A program made the position numbers and the translations under genes. Below, piece after piece: positions 7,533 through 15,977 of a DNA stretch of 56,330 bases. The first letter of the stretch is position 1. Each line of letters begins with the position of its first letter. Source of the stretch: Streptomyces hydrogenans (lineage in GTDB: Bacteria; Actinomycetota; Actinomycetes; Streptomycetales; Streptomycetaceae); NCBI RefSeq assembly GCF_014656075.1, contig NZ_BNBS01000049.1, forward strand, positions 1-56,330, written 5' to 3'. Under the pieces are notes generated by a model. The model saw nothing but the letters and a program-made list of their open reading frames with translations. It was not told the DNA's origin and searched no databases.

Positions 7533-8108
7533 TTACGCAGGAAGGAGCTGGACGATCCCTACCCACGGAAAGTCGGCCGTCTTGTGAAATGCGCGAACGC
7601 TCCAGCGTCCCGCCGGCACGGAAACTTGGGCCTGCTCCGGCAAGCCCCTCTGATCCGGGTACTTCACGGCCAGGTCGGCTCCGGCTACAGCGGTGTCCAA
7701 GAGAACCGCTGCCCCATCGGTCTCCCAGACACCGCAGTCTTCCCATTCGGTTGCGGGGTCCTCCATGACGGTCTTGGCGGCTTCAAGCAGCTCGGCATCA
7801 GAGTCGGCGGCAAGCCATCGCAGGAAGACGTTCTGCTCAGAGAGGTAGCAGGTCGTGGCGGGCTCGTCGGCCAGTACCAGCCCGGACCCCTCGGTGCCGA
7901 CGGCGACGATCCCAGCCCAGCCCTCCACATCACAGGCACGGTCGTAGTCGTCGGGCACATCGGTTCCGCCGACGATGACTCCGTCTTCCGTGCATCCGCC
8001 CCACTGGTCCAGCGCAGTGACCGGGACAACGATCAAGGGGCCACCCATCGACTGCACCCAAGCAAGATCGGTATGGGCGTGACGAGCGAGGTTGCGAGAT
8101 GCGGTCAT
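7533..8108 (-). CDS. Imm21-like immunity protein
   Basis: The 191-residue product shows the Imm21 pattern. An early WVQSMGGPLIVVPVTALDQW is followed by an acidic segment (DVPDDYDRACDVEGWAGIVA) and a C-terminal RWSVRAFHKTADFPWVGIVQLL. It has no signal peptide. Imm21 proteins are cytosolic antidotes encoded beside polymorphic-toxin genes. No toxin is visible here, so this is an orphan copy, which commonly protects against related toxins from neighbours. I took the ATG at 8108 because homology begins soon after; the open frame extends upstream to 8258 with arginine-rich, less protein-like sequence. It is divergent from the next gene with a 141-base gap between the start codons. Confidence 0.72.
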   Translation of the reverse strand: MTASRNLARHAHTDLAWVQSMGGPLIVVPVTALDQWGGCTEDGVIVGGTDVPDDYDRACDVEGWAGIVAVGTEGSGLVLADEPATTCYLSEQNVFLRWLAADSDAELLEAAKTVMEDPATEWEDCGVWETDGAAVLLDTAVAGADLAVKYPDQRGLPEQAQVSVPAGRWSVRAFHKTADFPWVGIVQLLPA

Positions 8109-8249
8109 GCGATCAGTCTGCCGTGGTCGACTGACAGTGCCTGCGGCGCCATTCCACACCGACGAGCGTGTGTGACTGGTCGAGACAGCGGTCACGTGGC
8201 CACGATATTTGTCACTCGTGTCGGCTCGGCGGGCTGCCATCATGCTCAG

Positions 8250-8705
8250 ATGGCCCAAGACATAGTGTTCTTCCTTGCCCCCGACGACGAAACTGCCGCT
8301 GGGACGCGCCTGCGGGGACCTGGTGAGGCCTTTGAGTCAGTGGCCTGCCGTTCTATTGAGCCGGACAGTGCCATCGCCGAGTGGGACATGTACTTCGAGG
8401 AGCCTTCGGCTGAGGCCCCGACGCTTGAGCAGCTCTATGCGTGGCGGCCGTGGCCGGAGTGGGTCACCGCCCCACTGAACGATGGCGTTGAGGTGTTCGC
8501 TCTGCCGAAGCGACTGACCCGAGCGCTGGGCAACGCGAGCTCTGCCGAACTTGAAGAGCTCGCAAGCCGCTGGATCGCGCGGCTGTGGTCCGAGGACGGG
8601 GACGACATGACCGAAGATGATCTATTGGCCGTCCTGCAGGAAGTTGCCCGGCTCGCGGCCTCTGCGGTGAACACGGGTGGCGGCCTCTACAGCTGGAGCT
8701 TTTGA
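8250..8705 (+). CDS. Conserved actinobacterial protein of unknown function
   Basis: The 151-residue acidic protein begins MAQDIVFFLAPDDETAAGTR and ends GGGLYSWSF. It looks like a soluble streptomycete family with a conserved opening strand, an internal EWDMYFEEPS and aromatic-rich turns, but I know no assigned function. No membrane segment or signal peptide is seen. The frame stays open far upstream (to 7584). However, the upstream part is antisense to the Imm21-like gene and looks non-coding, so I start at the ATG at 8250. Its small size and setting among immunity-type genes make an immunity role possible, but nothing in the sequence proves it. Confidence 0.7.
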   Translation: MAQDIVFFLAPDDETAAGTRLRGPGEAFESVACRSIEPDSAIAEWDMYFEEPSAEAPTLEQLYAWRPWPEWVTAPLNDGVEVFALPKRLTRALGNASSAELEELASRWIARLWSEDGDDMTEDDLLAVLQEVARLAASAVNTGGGLYSWSF

Positions 8706-9341
8706 ACGCCGGGTCTGGTGCAGCCCAGGCGTTCACCCTTTCAGCGACCGTGAATGCTGTTCGCCAGCCGCGCTGATGCCGAAGCACCCCCGCCTCGTCT
8801 TCAGTAGCCAGAGGCGTGAGGCTCTCATGCCGAAGCCGTCCGGGCGAGCGAGATGTCTGTCCGCCACACCGCATCGCCTTTCGCTGCCGTAGGCCGTGCA
8901 ACAGCAATGGGCTGAGGAAGCGGATGCTACCGATCCAGGAAGCGACCGGCCGAAGCGATAGGGGTTGACCAGGAGCGCCCACCCAGGGGCAGAAACGGAC
9001 GGGCTCCTTCGGCGGCTCTTCACCGGAATACCGCAGCTCCGGAACAAGTGCACTTCGCCAGTAAAGACGAAGAGGTCGCGAAGTAGGTGCGAGGGCCGTG
9101 CTGATGCGCACGGCCCTCGCACGGGTGTGGGGCCCCGTTCCCGCCCTCGTCGTACGGATCTGCACATGGTGGTGAGCTGTGCGTTGTGCACTGTCACTTG
9201 TACGCGGTGCTGAGCTGCACTGTTGATGGGGAGTTGAACCCCTGCGTTGCTCTTCACGCGCCAAGGGCCGGATAGACCGCCGGCCCGCGGTGTGTGCACG
9301 CCTCCGTGGCGACTATCTGCTTCCCACACCCAGCTTGGGGG
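8706..9341. other. Gap with a strong hairpin and no supported gene
   Basis: About 635 bases without a convincing gene. Plus- and minus-strand frames here lack ribosome sites and known domains. The one clear element is the 15-bp stem-loop at 9087-9122. On the minus strand, a short arginine-rich frame from an ATG at 9167 (MCRSVRRGRERGPTPVRG) runs into that hairpin, which recalls a leader-peptide attenuator. No gene follows it. Confidence 0.4.
9087..9122. terminator. 15-bp perfect hairpin
   Basis: GTGCGAGGGCCGTGC (9087-9101) pairs exactly with 9108-9122 around a 6-base loop. It is GC-rich without a clear T run on either side. It may be a terminator or part of an attenuator. Confidence 0.5.
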
Positions 9342-9815
9342 TCACTCCTCGATCAGGTCGATCTCCCAGTTCGTGCGCTGGATCAGGGTGTCCACCTCGC
9401 GGAGCTCCTTGGCCATGACGTCCGCCTGAGCGCGGAGCTCGGCGACCGGTAGAGCAGAGAGGATCCTCAGCTCGGACCGCATCTGCCGCACCGCACCACG
9501 CTGGTCGTGCCCGGAAGCGGCGTCGGCGGCGGCAGTGGTCACCGAGTGGCGCAGCCGTAGGACGTCCCGGCGAGCGAGGGCATCGGTCAGGGTGCCGCCG
9601 CCCTCGATGATCGTGGTGGAGTTGGTCCGGTTGATCTGACGGATCAGCCGCTCCAGCTCCTCCAGCACCTCGCCCACCTCAGCCAGTACCGCTGCGGCGT
9701 TCTCGGCCGGTTCCTCGCCCTCCTGGTAGCGGGCGCTGCCGATGACGCGCGCCCGCAGCTGCTCGACGCGTCGTACCGCAGCCGCGCGCTGCGCGAGTGC
9801 TTCAGCCAGTTTCAC
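9342..9815 (-). CDS. DIP1984 family protein (DUF6847)
   Basis: The 157-residue helical protein matches the DIP1984 family along its length: start VKLAEALAQRAAAVRRVEQL, middle RLIRQINRTNSTT, and end TLIQRTNWEIDLIEE. Heptad-like helices suggest a bundle or coiled coil. Members have been called septicolysin by annotation transfer, but the function is unknown. GTG 9815 is taken as the start because the family match begins there and GGGGTGA lies about 8 bases upstream. Longer readings run into the CRISPR array and are not protein-like. The protein should be cytosolic. The gene is separated from the array by about 160 bases. Confidence 0.8.
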   Translation of the reverse strand: MKLAEALAQRAAAVRRVEQLRARVIGSARYQEGEEPAENAAAVLAEVGEVLEELERLIRQINRTNSTTIIEGGGTLTDALARRDVLRLRHSVTTAAADAASGHDQRGAVRQMRSELRILSALPVAELRAQADVMAKELREVDTLIQRTNWEIDLIEE

Positions 9816-9971
9816 CGCGACATCACCCCAACGTCCTCCTGATCGTCCGGTAAGTATGCACGTCAGAGCCTGCGGCATGGTGTGTGGGGCAGGGGCAGTC
9901 GGACTGACCCTGCAGATGCCGGCCGGGCACGGGGAACAGCATCGGCCACAACCTCCCCACCTAGGAACGGA

Positions 9972-10284
9972 GGGTCCATCCCCGCGGGCGCAGGGAGCAC
10001 ACAACCGGCGCCCCGCACATGCCCTCGTCGCCGGGGCCATCCCCAAGGGCGCGAGAAACAGGCGCCCTCCGACGCCTGCTGGTGCTCCAACTGGAGCCCA
10101 TCCCCGCAGGCGCCGAAAGCATCGGCGGGCGGCCTCCTTGTGGGCCCACACCGAGGGCTCATCCTCACGGGTGAGGGAGCAGGGCTGGCTCAGGGTGGTG
10201 ACGAACCCGGCCCGGGGGTCATCCGCGCGGGTACGAGGAGCAGGCGGCGGGCGTTGGGGCCATCCCCGCGCAGACGGGGATCAG
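9972..10284 (-). CRISPR. Degenerate type I-E-like CRISPR remnant A (6 repeats)
   Basis: Repeat-like 29-mers start at 9972, 10033, 10094, 10155, 10216 and 10256. The first five are spaced by exactly 61 bases (29 repeat + 32 spacer). On the minus strand the repeats read like CTCCCCGCGCCCGCGGGGATGG, the streptomycete type I-E form. The plus-strand core CCATCCCCGCGGGCGC drifts from copy to copy (for example CCATCCCCAAGGGCGC, TCATCCTCACGGGTGA). The last interval is only 40 bases, so that spacer is cut to 11 bases. An istB fragment begins right after the last repeat. No cas gene is in the window. Confidence 0.8.
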
Positions 10285-10500
10285 CTGAACAAGACCGTCG
10301 CCCGCTACGGCCACGTCGACCTGCTCTGCATCGACGAACCCGGCTTCATGGAACTCGACGGCACGGCGCCGAACTCCTCCTCCAGGTCCTGGCCGAACGC
10401 GAGGAGAAGAACAGCACCGCCATCACCTCCAACGAATCCTATGGAAAAGCGCACATGTTCCGGCGAACCCGTGCGAGGTACTGCCTGAACAGCGCAGGTT
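10285..10500 (+). pseudogene. Internal istB fragment (IS21 family)
   Basis: From the base after the last CRISPR repeat the frame reads LNKTVARYGHVDLLCIDEPG, a Walker B region of an IstB ATPase. After a frameshift near 10352 it continues as RHGAELLLQVLAEREEKN and SNESYG. Both ends of the gene are missing and the reading decays after about 10445. It is a different fragment from the one at 3946-4360. Confidence 0.65.
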
Positions 10501-10545
10501 CAAAACGGATAGGCGGGCCGCCAGGCCGGACGTAATCTGAGGGCT

Positions 10546-10929
10546 GTGACGGTGAGATACGTGGTGGACGGCAGCCGGGTCAAGACGCTGGAGGACTTCT
10601 GGCAGGTCGCTGGCGAGAGCATCGGCTGCGGTGGTTACTTCGGCCGCAACCTCGATGCCTTCGCTGACTGCCTCCGCGGCGGCTTCGGGACTCCGGACGA
10701 CGGCGACTTCATGATCGAGTGGCGCGACCACGAAGTCTCCCGCCAGAACCTTGGACACCACGAAGCCGCCCGTCAGCTCGAGATGTGGCTCGCCCGCTGT
10801 CATCCGACAAACAAAGACCACATGGCCGTCAGGCTGGCGGAAGCCCGTGCTGGACGCGGCCCGACCGCCTTCGACTGGCTGGTCGAGATCATTGAAGAAG
10901 AACTACCGGGGGGCCTGCTCCTTCGTTAG
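10546..10929 (+). CDS. Barstar family ribonuclease inhibitor
   Basis: The 127-residue product has the barstar signature: an opening strand (VRYVVDGSRVKTLEDFWQV), then GYFGRNLDAFADCLRGGFG and an acidic helix region. Barstar binds and blocks barnase-type ribonucleases in the cytoplasm; the acidic residues of this family plug the nuclease active site. GTG 10546 has GAGG five bases upstream, which fixes the start. No barnase-like gene is adjacent, so this is an orphan inhibitor, as often found among polymorphic-toxin immunity genes. It is followed after 37 bases by the IS3 element, which leaves it intact. Confidence 0.88.
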   Translation: MTVRYVVDGSRVKTLEDFWQVAGESIGCGGYFGRNLDAFADCLRGGFGTPDDGDFMIEWRDHEVSRQNLGHHEAARQLEMWLARCHPTNKDHMAVRLAEARAGRGPTAFDWLVEIIEEELPGGLLLR

Positions 10930-11005
10930 CCAGGCGGCCTGGTCACGGAGCCGGCAGACGGCCCTCTGAGCTGCCCCGAGTTTCGTAGAGTCCGGTGGTC
11001 TTGGT

Positions 11006-11890
11006 TCAGGCGGACTGCGGGGTCTGCTCCTGGGTTCGCCAGAAGGCTTCCTCGTACTCGGCGGGCGGAACGTAGTCGAGCGCGGAGTGAAGGCGTTCTT
11101 CGTTGTACCAGGTGATCCACTGGAAAATCGCCCGTTCGACCTGGTCGATGTCCTTCCAGAGGCCCTGCATCTCGATGAGTTCGGCCTTGAAGGTGCCGTT
11201 CAGGGCCTCGGCCATCGCGTTGTCATACGAGTCCGCGACCGACCCGACGGAGGCAGAGGCGCCGATGTCCGCGAGCCGGTCGGTATACCGAATTGACACG
11301 TATTGCGACCCGCGGTCGCTGTGATGGATGAGGCCGGAGTCCTTCTTGATCCTCCGCCTCCACAGCGCCATCTCCAGAGCGTCCAGCGGGAGCTCGGTTC
11401 GCATGTGGTTCGCGACCTGCCAGCCGACGATCATTCGCGAGTACACGTCCAGGACGAACGCCACATACGCCCACCCGGACCAGGTGCGGACATACGTCAT
11501 GTCCGCCACCCACAGCTGATCGGGCCGCGAGGCGGTGAAGTCGCGGTCGACCAGGTCCGGCGGCCGGGGTGCAGACGGCTCCGGGACCGTGGTGCGGCGG
11601 CGCCGGCCACGGATGACGCCTTCCAGGCCCAGCTCGGCCATCAGCCGCTCGACCGTGCAGCGGGCCACGACGACGCCTTTGCGCCGAAGCGCGCGGGTGA
11701 TCCGGCGGGTCCCATAGGTGCCGCCCGACTCCGCATGGATCTCCTCGATCAGCGGCATGAGCGTCTCGTCGCGGAGCCGGCAGGCCGACTTCGCCCGCTT
11801 CCTGCGGGCGAAGTACGTCGACGGCGACAGCTCGAGAACCCGGCAGATGGGATCGACCCCGAGACCCTTCTGGCGCAGGTGGTCTATCAC
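11006..11890 (-). CDS. IS3 family transposase OrfB (catalytic part)
   Basis: The 294-residue reading has the IS3/IS150-type layout: an N-terminal HTH_21 region (SGGTYGTRRITRALRRKGVV), then the rve-type integrase core. The DDE residues are visible in LWVADMTYVRTW (Asp), GLIHHSDRGSQY (Asp) and NAMAEALNGTFKAELI (Glu, 35 residues after the second Asp as expected). It lacks its own strong start. Production should come from a -1 frameshift on TTTTTTG near the end of orfA, giving the OrfAB fusion that performs transposition. The frame is intact, and so the copy may be active. Confidence 0.9.
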   Translation of the reverse strand: MIDHLRQKGLGVDPICRVLELSPSTYFARRKRAKSACRLRDETLMPLIEEIHAESGGTYGTRRITRALRRKGVVVARCTVERLMAELGLEGVIRGRRRRTTVPEPSAPRPPDLVDRDFTASRPDQLWVADMTYVRTWSGWAYVAFVLDVYSRMIVGWQVANHMRTELPLDALEMALWRRRIKKDSGLIHHSDRGSQYVSIRYTDRLADIGASASVGSVADSYDNAMAEALNGTFKAELIEMQGLWKDIDQVERAIFQWITWYNEERLHSALDYVPPAEYEEAFWRTQEQTPQSA

Positions 11891-12198
11891 CTGCTCGGCC
11901 TCGTCCGGGAACGGTCGATCTCCTGGGCAAAAAACACCGACGCGGCCTTGAGGATCTCGTTCGCCCGCCTCAACTCGGCATTCTCTTTGCGAAGTTGCCT
12001 GAGTTCGTCCTGATCGGCGGAGGTCAGCCGGTCGTCGCGTTTACCCCGGTCGGCCTCGGCCTGGCGGACCCAGCCACGCAGGGCCTCCTTGTGGATGCCG
12101 AGGTCCTTCGCGACGTGCGCGATCGGGCGGCCGGTGCTGCGGACCTCGCGGATCGCGCGCTCCCGGAGTTCGTCCGGGTACTTACGTGGTGCAGGCAT
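11887..12198 (-). CDS. IS3 family transposase OrfA (DNA-binding part)
   Basis: The 103-residue protein starts MPAPRKYPDELRERAIREV and has an HTH_Tnp_1 helix-turn-helix (IAHVAKDLGIHKEALRGWVR). A leucine-zipper-like helix (LRQLRKENAELRRANEILKA) follows that serves dimerisation. The end ASVFFAQEIDRS sits over the TTTTTTG slippery run, where ribosomes would shift -1 into orfB. ATG 12198 is preceded by AAGGAG at a rather long distance of about 13 bases. It binds the terminal repeats and also limits transposition when made alone. Confidence 0.9.
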   Translation of the reverse strand: MPAPRKYPDELRERAIREVRSTGRPIAHVAKDLGIHKEALRGWVRQAEADRGKRDDRLTSADQDELRQLRKENAELRRANEILKAASVFFAQEIDRSRTRPSR

Positions 12199-12310
12199 GG
12201 TGCTCGTGGATCTCCTTCGCCAGGATCGTAACCCTGGCATCAGGGACTCCATGAAACGCAGTACGGCTCACTCGTCGACATGATCGGCGAGATAAATCAA
12301 AGTGGCCTGA

Positions 12311-12624
12311 GAGTCTATCCCCGCGGGCGCAGGGAACAGGTGCTGCGGTCCCACCCTGTGGCCCAGCAGTTGGGGCCATCCCCACGAGCGCGGGAAGCAG
12401 CACTGGGCGAGCCTGATGCCGGCCCCAGGCCGGGGTCCATCCCCACGCCGGCGGGGAGTGGATCAGCATCGCCGCCTTCAAAGGTCCACCCCTGCGGGCA
12501 CAGGGAAACAGATCGGGGACGGCTTGCCGTCCGGGCCGACCCGGGTTCCATCCCCGCAGGAGCAGGGAGCAGCGATCCAGATCGAGGCCGTCAAGATCGA
12601 CGTCAGGACCATCCCTGCGGGCTG
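12311..12624 (-). CRISPR. Degenerate type I-E-like CRISPR remnant B (5 repeats plus a partial)
   Basis: Repeat-like 29-mers start at 12311, 12372, 12433, 12483 and 12544, and a truncated one at 12605. Most intervals are exactly 61 bases; the third is 50, so one spacer lost 11 bases. Cores such as CTATCCCCGCGGGCGCAGGG and CCATCCCCGCAGGAGCAGGG are related to remnant A and in the same orientation. No intact leader or cas gene is seen. Remnant B lies about 2 kb from A across the IS3 element and the barstar gene. Confidence 0.8.
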
Positions 12625-12741
12625 ATGACGCTCTTTGAGATCAGCTGCCCTCTGCTCAGTGGTGCCCCCGAGACCTGCTCGCGATTTTCCAGTCTGGAGT
12701 GAGGTGGCCTCCGTGGGGCTGGTTTGTTCCTCGGCTGGTGG

Positions 12742-13239
12742 TCAGGGCTGGTTCACGATTCGTCGGCCGAGCTGTTCGAGGAACTCCTGCAAGCTGGACG
12801 CGGCGACCTCGAAGTCGTCAGACCAGGAGGCCGTGGTGGACCTCCAGACCTGTCCGCTGTCTCCGATCGCGAGCAGACGGCCCCCGCCGTCGCCGGCGAA
12901 GACCAGTGCGATCGATTCACCGTCGATCGGGGCAGGGCCGTACTCGCGGAAGTGTTCCGCCACCGTTGCCGGCGAGTGGATGAAGTACCCGTTGTCGACG
13001 TCGGGCAGGGAAGCCTCGCTGATCACCCAGTAGAGCGTGGTCAGGTCGGAGGGGATCGGCGTCAGGTCCACGAGCGCGTCCGTCGCCCGGTGGCTGTCGT
13101 CGCTCGCGAGCATCACGGCGTTGAGGCCGGGCGGGAAGCCGTGCGTGGAGAGGAAGGACTGCATCAGCTTCGTCAGCGCCGCGTCGGCCTGTTCCCGCCA
13201 GGTCCGGACCCATTGCGCGTCAAGCCGCTCACCAGGCAC
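12742..13239 (-). CDS. SUKH (SMI1/KNR4-like) superfamily protein, probable immunity protein
   Basis: The 165-residue protein follows the SUKH pattern in its second half: LYWVISEASLPDVDNGYFIH, ALVFAGDGGGRLLAIGDSG with a Gly-rich turn, then a WRSTTASWSDDF strand and a closing helix (LQEFLEQLGRRI). SUKH proteins are widespread cytosolic immunity proteins against nuclease and other polymorphic toxins. The GTG at 13239 has GAGGGG five bases upstream. No partner toxin is adjacent. An alternative is a housekeeping SMI1-like protein, but the island setting favours orphan immunity. It is followed on the minus strand by CRISPR remnant B. Confidence 0.72.
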   Translation of the reverse strand: MPGERLDAQWVRTWREQADAALTKLMQSFLSTHGFPPGLNAVMLASDDSHRATDALVDLTPIPSDLTTLYWVISEASLPDVDNGYFIHSPATVAEHFREYGPAPIDGESIALVFAGDGGGRLLAIGDSGQVWRSTTASWSDDFEVAASSLQEFLEQLGRRIVNQP

Positions 13240-13457
13240 GTTTTCCCCTCAAATACGCGTGGGACGCGCCGGCGCGAGCCCGGAAGAACATATCGGAGGG
13301 GGGTAGCCTGGCCCCCTCCCCGGGAAGCGGCCAGACCCATCATCGCTAGCAGGGCTCCCGAGATCACCTCCCTGCGGCGGACTTCCTGAGCACCGCGGGC
13401 AACGACTTCGTCTGACCGTCACCGATTGGGACCTGCCCGGTCGATCATCGGCAAGAG

Positions 13458-13847
13458 CTACCGCCGGCGGATCCTTCTGAATCGAACTTTCAGCTTGGTG
13501 GGGCGGGTGCTGAACCGGTCCATCAGCCTGATCGCCATGTCGTGGCGGTGCTTACCGGCCCAGTCGTAGGCGGCTTCGCCGTTGACCGCGAGATGTGGAT
13601 CAGCACCGTATGCCAGGAGAATCGCGGTCAGTGCGCTGTCGATCGGTTCCCCCGACTGGTTCGCCACATCGACTTCCGTGTCGATGGCGTGCATCAGCAG
13701 AGTCATCTGGCAGCAGACCTCGTCAGCGTCGACTCCCTCGTCGAGGATGCGCGTGAGCGTGGCGTGGTCGCTCAACTCCACCGCTTGGTGAGCGGGCGTC
13801 CAGGGGCTCTTCAACGTCAGGGCATCCTCCATCTTCACCCCAGGCAT
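13458..13847 (-). CDS. Ankyrin-repeat protein
   Basis: The 129-residue product has about three ankyrin units: PWTPAHQAVELSDHATLTRI-LDEGVDADE, then TLLMHAID with a long loop, then ALTAILLAYGADPHLAVNGE and AYDWAGKHRHDMAIRLMD. Ankyrin stacks bind proteins; small cytosolic ones often act as immunity proteins or regulators in such islands. No signal peptide. ATG 13847 gives the full first unit. A second in-frame ATG five codons on is possible. The C-terminus is basic (KVRFRRIRRR). It lies upstream of, and in the same direction as, the SUKH-like gene but 218 bases away. Confidence 0.75.
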   Translation of the reverse strand: MPGVKMEDALTLKSPWTPAHQAVELSDHATLTRILDEGVDADEVCCQMTLLMHAIDTEVDVANQSGEPIDSALTAILLAYGADPHLAVNGEAAYDWAGKHRHDMAIRLMDRFSTRPTKLKVRFRRIRRR

Positions 13848-14441
13848 TCTGCCCGATGGAAAGCGACCTTGATCGGCCGGACAGGCCCTGACAGGGCCCG
13901 GCGGCCTTCAGCCGCCGGGCCCTCACACGCGCTCTTCGCTCCCCAGACTCCCCCCTCACTTCACACTGCAACGAAGTGGAGGGAAGAGCATCCCTGGCTG
14001 TTTTCGGAGATCCTCATCAAGGCCTACCAGCAGTCGACGCAACGGACGTGAGCAGATGTTGGAGCGGGCCCAGGAGCTGCCGGGAGGAGCGTGGGCGGTG
14101 GACGCGTCCGGGTCGGTCACAGCCGGCCGCGGAGAGCGGGGGCTGACTGTAAGGGCTGGGCGGCTCTCTGGATGGCCTCCGGGCAGGAGCATGTCTGGGC
14201 CACGACCGATTTCGGCACCACAGCGAGATAGCTCCGTTCCCGTCCAGGCCACCGAGACCGTGTACGAGCCGTGTACACCCCGCTCCCGCTGACTGGCCCG
14301 GGCGCGGCACTCTGGAGACCGTGCAGGAAGCCCCGGAGCCTCCCGCACTGTGCGCAAGGCGAGGCCAAAACACAGGGCAGGACCCGGCCGGGGTGACTAC
14401 GGGGCCCGGCCGGGTCCTGGTCGTGTGGGCTGTGGCCGCTA
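13848..14441. other. Gap with two GC-rich hairpins and no supported gene
   Basis: About 590 bases without a gene I can support. A perfect 12-bp hairpin lies at 13894-13922 (GGGCCCGGCGGC, loop CTTCA). A 14-bp hairpin lies at 14379-14418 and probably ends the next gene. Short open frames on both strands are low-complexity and lack ribosome sites. Confidence 0.4.
14379..14418 (-). terminator. Stem-loop downstream of the 14442-14666 gene
   Basis: AGGACCCGGCCGGG (14379-14392) pairs exactly with CCCGGCCGGGTCCT (14405-14418) around a 12-base loop. It begins 23 bases beyond the stop of the minus-strand gene, the expected place for its terminator. Confidence 0.65.
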
Positions 14442-14666
<225 letters not shown>

Positions 14667-14750
14667 GAGGCGCCTCCTCCGCGATGCGTATTTGCCTCGA
14701 CTTCATGCTGACACGAAGAGTGACGGTTCACATCATTTGTGCCACTGAGG

Positions 14751-14870
14751 GAGCCTCTTTCATCCTGAATAGCTGCAGGTCAGCAACGTGTGGACGGCCT
14801 GGACGATGGTGCCGATGCCGGGTGGAGCATCTGGCCCGGCGGAGGATTCTCCAGGACTTCACCAAGAACC
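14751..14870 (-). mobile_element. Left-end remnant of an IS-A-like element
   Basis: GAGCCTCTTTCATCCTGAAT and about 100 further bases match the left end of the element at 2895 (for example GCAGGTCAGCA-GTGTGGAC and GGTGGAGCAT-GGCCCGGCGG). The match fades by about 14870. The remaining transposase N-terminus appears 1.1 kb away, at 15978-16098, with two other genes in between. Confidence 0.7.
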
Positions 14871-14937
14871 TCACCTGACCGTCCCGTTTCCCGGCGATCG
14901 GTGCGAAGGGGCTGCTCGCATTCAGCGGTCGACGGTG

Positions 14938-15432
14938 TCAGCGGCAGGCGCCCTCGTTGAAGGTCGCGTGGGAGACGTAGAAGGCGAGCATGTCGGGGCC
15001 GGGTGGCGGCAGGTCCTCCGTTCCAGGGAAAACCACGGGCGGCTCCTTGTCCGGAGTCAGTGTGACGCGGACGCAGTACTCGGCGTCGGTGTCCTCAGTG
15101 CTCACGGTGTAGCCGCCGTCCTCCTCCTTGCGCATCTCGACGCCGTATCCGGGTCCGATACCGCTCTCCCGGATTGCCTCGGCAATCAGGAAGCCATGGT
15201 CGCCCGCGAGACTGGTGTAGTGCCTTTTCCCATCCAGATCCGCGACGCCCTTGCGGACGGCGTCGCGGATCTCACCCTCGCTCCACGTCGAGTCGGCCCA
15301 CATGCCGAACAGCCCGCCGAGCGCGATGAGCGGCGCCAGAACGATCAGCGCGCGACCAACCGGATTTCGATGGTTGTAGACATACCGGCCGCTCCCCCAC
15401 CCGCTCCTGACGAAGACCGGCTCCTCGCTCAC
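14938..15432 (-). CDS. Single-pass membrane protein of unknown function
   Basis: The 164-residue protein has a short basic N-terminus (VSEEPVFVRSGWGSGRYVYN) and one membrane helix (ALIVLAPLIALGGLFGMWA, about residues 29-47). An extracytoplasmic domain follows, with VTLTPDKEPPVVFPGTEDLP and an unpaired Cys at the end. I recognise no family. GTG 15432 is chosen for the GGGAGG site five bases upstream; an ATG at 15444 overlaps that site. The smaller gene at 15482-15664 lies 49 bases upstream on the same strand and may be co-transcribed. Both sit between the two pieces of a broken IS-A copy. Confidence 0.65.
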   Translation of the reverse strand: MSEEPVFVRSGWGSGRYVYNHRNPVGRALIVLAPLIALGGLFGMWADSTWSEGEIRDAVRKGVADLDGKRHYTSLAGDHGFLIAEAIRESGIGPGYGVEMRKEEDGGYTVSTEDTDAEYCVRVTLTPDKEPPVVFPGTEDLPPPGPDMLAFYVSHATFNEGACR

Positions 15433-15481
15433 CACGCCTCCCATCCAGGATCGGCCCAACCCGGGCCCGTCCTCACGACGT

Positions 15482-15664
15482 TCACCCGCGACCAGCGATG
15501 CGCGCGAGGTTCGCGGCCGCTTCCCGGACGATCGCCGCGCTGATGTGGACCGGGATGTCGTGGTTGACGAGTTCCTCCTCCTGTTCTTCGCCCTTCTTCC
15601 AGGACACGATGAAGGGCTCCGTGGTGTACGCATTGGCCACGGCCCACTCGCCCTCGGACGACAT
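15482..15664 (-). CDS. Small conserved-looking protein of unknown function
   Basis: The 60-residue product reads MSSEGEWAVANAYTTEPFIV and continues through an acidic run to a neat amphipathic helix (HISAAIVREAAANLARIAG). It has no membrane segment. A GGGGGTGG site lies about five bases before the ATG at 15664. The helix-ending layout is more protein-like than chance. The gene precedes the membrane protein at 14938-15432 on the same strand and could form a two-gene unit with it. Function unknown. Confidence 0.55.
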   Translation of the reverse strand: MSSEGEWAVANAYTTEPFIVSWKKGEEQEEELVNHDIPVHISAAIVREAAANLARIAGRG

Positions 15665-15977
15665 CGTCGCCACCCCCGTGTTCGGACGGCCGGAATCGTG
15701 CCATCGGCCAGGGGCGCCGCACAGGGCCTACAGGCCGAGCACGAGTAATCGATCATACATACGGGAACTCCCGGCATGGCCAGCCCGCGTTCCTCCCGTA
15801 CGAGAGAAGCCCACATCAACGACAGACCCGAAGCCGAGGAAAAGAATCCCTCCAACTTCGCTCCTCAGGCTGTTGGTTGAGTCGGCAGCACAGCGAAGCC
15901 CTGATGGACGGGCTCTCGACCAGGAGAACGATCCCCACCAGAGGCCTCGCACGCTTGCCCGCCCGCCAGGGACCGAC

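Larger units (their letters stand above)
10967..12270 (-). mobile_element. Intact IS3-family element
   Basis: Imperfect terminal repeats TGAGCTGCCCCGAGTTTCGT (10967) and the complement of a TGAGCCGTACTGCGTTTCAT end (to 12270) bound 1304 bases. They are flanked by CTC on both sides, a 3-bp duplication typical of IS3. It holds orfA and orfB on the minus strand with a slippery T6G between them. No disabling change is seen. It lies between the barstar gene and CRISPR remnant B. Confidence 0.85.

Noticed and set aside
9215..9250. GGGGTTCAACTCCCC on the minus strand, resembling a tRNA T-arm
   Set aside because: No acceptor, D or anticodon stems can be placed around it at tRNA distances, so it is not a tRNA gene.
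11006..12198. The IS3 orfA/orfB break considered as a disabling frameshift
   Set aside because: The TTTTTTG slippery run and short overlap are the normal programmed -1 frameshift of IS3 elements.
13894..13922. Perfect 12-bp GC hairpin considered as the terminator of the ankyrin gene
   Set aside because: It lies upstream of that minus-strand gene, not downstream, so it is noted only as a structure in the gap.
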